17,448 nt of DNA from Sulfurovum sp. (lineage in GTDB: Bacteria > Campylobacterota > Campylobacteria > Campylobacterales > Sulfurovaceae), in contig WGDG01000282.1 of the NCBI GenBank assembly GCA_015493425.1, positions 1 through 17,448 of the forward strand, given 5' to 3'. The translations under genes and the position numbers were made by a program. Positions 14,806 to 17,448 of this stretch are shown piece after piece. Numbering within the stretch: position 1 is the stretch's first letter; the number at the start of each line of letters is the position of its first letter. The notes below the pieces were generated by a model, which worked only from the letters and a program-made list of their open reading frames with translations, did not search any database and was not told where the DNA came from.

Positions 14806-15570
14806 CTACTTTGCACCGTCAGGCACGCTGAAACCATACCGCTTCATAATCCGTTGCGCCTCTGGTGTCTGGAAAAAGTCGTAAAAGGCTTTGGCCAGCG
14901 GATTGCTCGCACCATATTTTGTGATGCCGTAACCCTGTCTAAGCGGCTCATGCAGGCTGTCATCAATGAGATAGTAGGCAGCGTGCCTGCTCTTTGCCAC
15001 CGTAGGGGCAAGCACCAGCGAAAGTGCAATAATTCCCACATCGGCAGCCTTTATCTTGATGAAGTTCGCCGTTTGGGAAATATTCTCGCCCAAGACGATT
15101 TTCGGTTTCAATTTTGCATAGAGATGCTTGCTCACCAGCGCCTGTTTTGCCTTTTCCCCATAAGGCGCATGTGTGGGATTGGCAATAGCAACCTTCTCCA
15201 CCCAGGGAGCAGTCAGATTTTCAAAACCCTTGGAGGCATTGAACGCATCATGCATACTCCATATCACCAATCGTCCAATGGCATAGAGCTTCGGTTCTGT
15301 TACAATGTCACCATGTTTATACAGGGCTTGAACATAATCCATATTGGCCGAGAAATAAAGATCATACGGCGCACCGTTCGCCACCTGTACTTTTCCCTTT
15401 CCCGAAGAACCGTAAATCATACGTATGCTGTCATTGGGGTGTATTTTTAAAAAATCCGCTTTGATCGTATCAAGCGCAAACTTCAGGTCACTTGCAGCAA
15501 AGACGGTTAGCTCACCCGCCTGCAGGCTGCTCCACACTATCAACATACCCAATATCACTTTTTTAAACAT
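14806..15570 (-). CDS. modA: Periplasmic molybdate-binding protein ModA
   Basis: ModA captures molybdate (and usually tungstate) in the periplasm and delivers it to ModBC. The 254-residue precursor starts with a signal peptide of about 18 residues (MFKKVILGMLIVWSSLQA). The mature protein opens with GELTVFAASDLKFAL, carrying the oxyanion-binding serine region, and continues with YGSSGKGKVQVANGAPYDLYFSA, typical of ModA. Later landmarks are AIANPTHAPYGEKAKQAL and AADVGIIALSL. The TTTRTD-type motif of the tungstate protein TupA is absent. A GGAG ribosome site lies 6 nt upstream of the ATG, just after the porin stop. Oxyanion preference cannot be settled from sequence alone. Confidence 0.93.
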   Translation of the reverse strand: MFKKVILGMLIVWSSLQAGELTVFAASDLKFALDTIKADFLKIHPNDSIRMIYGSSGKGKVQVANGAPYDLYFSANMDYVQALYKHGDIVTEPKLYAIGRLVIWSMHDAFNASKGFENLTAPWVEKVAIANPTHAPYGEKAKQALVSKHLYAKLKPKIVLGENISQTANFIKIKAADVGIIALSLVLAPTVAKSRHAAYYLIDDSLHEPLRQGYGITKYGASNPLAKAFYDFFQTPEAQRIMKRYGFSVPDGAK

Positions 15571-15579
15571 CTTTACTCC

Positions 15580-17058
15580 TTAAAAGAGATAGTCCATTTC
15601 TGCACGCAGTTCATCGTAGGAAGGATCAAGCTTGTACGCTCCCGGTTTACCGGGGAACGGCGTACGGGTATCACCCCACACATGAGCGTAACGCACCTTC
15701 CAGTAAAACTGCTGTTTTGCACCAAATCCCTGCATAACCTCCAGTGTCGCCACATTGTTGTCTGCCGGTTCAGATGCTTTTGCATCGTCAAAATCCTGAT
15801 AACCGTAGCTTCCTACAATTTTCAGATCATACTGCTTCCAGTCATATCCTACTTTTCCAACATAGGTTTTGGTGTTGGCATCCCAGTTATACTGTCCCAT
15901 CAGACGGGTAAACCCGCCGGTTGGGAAACCTCGCCACGGTGCGATAATATCTCCCTTATCCGCCACGCGCGTATAGCCAAGATGCACTTTCCATACATCG
16001 TATTTTGCATCAAGCCGCACACCAAGCAGCCAGCTGTCCAGACTTTTGGGGTCTTTGTAGCCTGTCACAAGCAGTTTTTGGCTTGCCCCGCCAATCTCTC
16101 CCGCACCATTGTCAAACTGCTGCATATAGCGGATACCCGGTCGCCATGTCCAGCCACCGCTTTTGAAAGTATAGTCAGCCTGAAGCATTGCCGAAGAGAG
16201 CAGATCGGGCACACCGGTATAGTTGGCTGTCAGGGTAAGGTTGTCAATACTGCGGTTTTCAACCTCTCCGATCCACAGTCTGTCTTTGATCCCTTTAGCC
16301 TCCAGCTTGGAAAGTGTCAATCCCTTGTGCATGCCGGCATCATCGTTTTGTGTATAGTAGGAGTAGGGCTCATCCTTCACGTAACCTGTTGCCAGCACAT
16401 GATGAAATGAGCTATGGTCACGCAGTTTCTGCCGGGTAAAGTAGGCAGCCTTGAAAGTCGTATTGGGCAGGTCATGTGTCGTTACCGTCACCCCTTCAAA
16501 GGTATTGGGAATCATCTTTCCGTCGTTGCTTTTGGTAAGGAAACTCTCAAAAATCTGCCGCCCCACCTTCACATCGGTATGGCTGTAACGATACTCAAGA
16601 TACGCCTCTGCAAACGTAGCAATATAGGTTTTCCCGTCTGTCAGACGGTCATAGCGGTTGAAGGTATCTTTGCCCGCTTTATAAAGATATGCCTCATCAC
16701 TTCCAAGATTTCCTATACCGTTAGTGAAGTAAAATCCGGCAGTCGCCCCAAATCCGTTGTAGTAGGCTGTCTTATAGGTAAGGCTTCCACCCACTCCCAC
16801 GATCGTACTGTCTTTTCGAACATCTTTCCCTTTGATCTGAAGCTCATGCCCCCATGTATCTACAAAGAGGTGTGTGCGCAGTCTCCCGTACCACATCCCC
16901 TTGGTGAATATCTCTTTAAAATTCGAAGCATCTGTCGGCTGTTCGTTGTAGACATGAATCATATTGGGTTTGAGTGAATGCTTGAAAGGCGCTGTTGTCT
17001 GTGCCTGTGCAAAAAGTGAAACTGCAGCCATTCCAAGCCATCCGTATTTTATTTTCAT
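15580..17058 (-). CDS. OprD-like outer-membrane porin inside the molybdate operon
   Basis: This is a beta-barrel outer-membrane channel. The 492-residue precursor has a signal peptide of about 19-20 residues ending in LFAQAQ. It contains many alternating hydrophobic/aromatic strands (for example YIATFAEAYLEYRY, TFKAAYFTRQKL, WKVHLGYTRVA, FYWKVRYAHVW) and ends in EMDYLF with the C-terminal Phe recognised for barrel insertion. Layout and length fit the OprD-like porins common in Campylobacterota. The gene starts two bases after the Mop-domain gene stops and ends 9 bases before modA, so it is embedded in the operon. This suggests, without proof, a role in passing molybdate or another scarce oxyanion across the outer membrane. 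A ribosome site (AGGAAGG) precedes the ATG. Confidence 0.82.
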   Translation of the reverse strand: MKIKYGWLGMAAVSLFAQAQTTAPFKHSLKPNMIHVYNEQPTDASNFKEIFTKGMWYGRLRTHLFVDTWGHELQIKGKDVRKDSTIVGVGGSLTYKTAYYNGFGATAGFYFTNGIGNLGSDEAYLYKAGKDTFNRYDRLTDGKTYIATFAEAYLEYRYSHTDVKVGRQIFESFLTKSNDGKMIPNTFEGVTVTTHDLPNTTFKAAYFTRQKLRDHSSFHHVLATGYVKDEPYSYYTQNDDAGMHKGLTLSKLEAKGIKDRLWIGEVENRSIDNLTLTANYTGVPDLLSSAMLQADYTFKSGGWTWRPGIRYMQQFDNGAGEIGGASQKLLVTGYKDPKSLDSWLLGVRLDAKYDVWKVHLGYTRVADKGDIIAPWRGFPTGGFTRLMGQYNWDANTKTYVGKVGYDWKQYDLKIVGSYGYQDFDDAKASEPADNNVATLEVMQGFGAKQQFYWKVRYAHVWGDTRTPFPGKPGAYKLDPSYDELRAEMDYLF

Positions 17059-17060
17059 CC

Positions 17061-17448
17061 TTACCTTCCTATCATAATATCTCTGGGTTTGATGCCAAGA
17101 CGCACCTTCTCCCCAATATTGAATACATCACTATTTGATGTAAACGGTGTAACCGACACGATCGTATCATGTCCGCCGATATCTACAGCCAGTTTGATGT
17201 ATTTCTTATCTTTCTCAAGCATGGTGATCTCTCCTTCAAGAATATTGATCACCTTCTCTTCTTCCGGATTCAATACAAATACATTGGACGATTTGCATAC
17301 TGCCACTACGCTATTTCCTGTTTCAATCTGCAGATCCACAACCGCTTCGGCAGTAATATGTGAAATCATCTGCTGACCACCTTTGAGCTGCAGGGTGACC
17401 ACCGCATTGACGCCGTCTTGATCCACCTGCTTTACCCCTGCCTGTATC
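17061..17448 (-). CDS. Molybdate-binding protein with two Mop/TOBE domains (ModE-like), 5' end outside the window
   Basis: About 128 C-terminal residues are visible and the frame stays open to the window edge, so the gene begins further right. The first Mop/TOBE domain covers GVKQVDQDGVNAVVTLQLKG to VCKSSNVFVL. The second starts at NILEGEITMLEKDKKYIKLA and ends with RLGIKPRDIMIGR. Such paired domains bind molybdate in ModE regulators and in Mop storage proteins. A DNA-binding helix-turn-helix may lie in the missing part; if so the protein would be a ModE-like regulator of the operon. It is the most upstream visible gene of the mod operon, two bases before the porin start. A GTG at 17426 is internal and is not the start. 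Confidence 0.85.
   Translation of the reverse strand, partial: IQAGVKQVDQDGVNAVVTLQLKGGQQMISHITAEAVVDLQIETGNSVVAVCKSSNVFVLNPEEEKVINILEGEITMLEKDKKYIKLAVDIGGHDTIVSVTPFTSNSDVFNIGEKVRLGIKPRDIMIGR

Noticed and set aside
14806..15570. Tungstate-specific binding protein TupA instead of ModA
   Set aside because: The mature N-terminus has the ModA-type AASDL motif and lacks the TTTRTD-type motif of TupA.

Overview
The window reads as chromosomal DNA from a free-living member of the Campylobacterota (former Epsilonproteobacteria), most likely close to Sulfurovum or a similar lithotroph. This is inference from gene content: an ArsRS/CprRS-type two-component pair, the panB-ruvB pairing, an OprD-like porin and a two-gene activase/dehydratase-like pair. 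No rRNA, tRNA, CRISPR array, insertion sequence or phage gene was seen. Gene density is very high, many genes overlap by 1-8 bases, and no gene-free stretch exceeds about 155 bases.

Layout. Positions 1-4916 are read leftward: panB, ruvB and an AI-2E-family membrane protein overlap in one apparent operon, followed by a response regulator and its histidine kinase. The regulator appears to start at ATT. After a divergent intergenic region (4917-5069) with tandem repeats and two small dyads, trpA and lgt run rightward, both with TTG starts. Next comes a rightward two-gene unit (6780-11668). It encodes a 1124-residue protein with two BadF/HgdC-type ATPase domains, a cysteine cluster and a DUF2229/HgdB-like tail, and a 505-residue cysteine-rich partner. 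A diguanylate cyclase with its own promoter follows. It ends convergently against a leftward operon that enters from the right edge: a Mop/TOBE-domain protein (cut by the window end), an OprD-like porin, modA, modB, modC and cmoM.

How the genes fit together. The right-hand operon is a molybdate uptake system. Its less usual points are an outer-membrane porin between the cytoplasmic Mop protein and ModA, a ModC without the usual C-terminal TOBE domain, and a tRNA-modification methyltransferase coupled to the end of modC. The central two-gene unit resembles the ATP-driven low-potential electron-transfer machinery of 2-hydroxyacyl-CoA dehydratases, benzoyl-CoA reductases and double-cubane cluster proteins, but no CoA-ligase, CoA-transferase or substrate gene lies beside it. 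Its substrate is therefore unknown, and it is the best candidate here for an undescribed system. The rest is housekeeping: pantothenate, tryptophan, lipoprotein modification and Holliday-junction processing.
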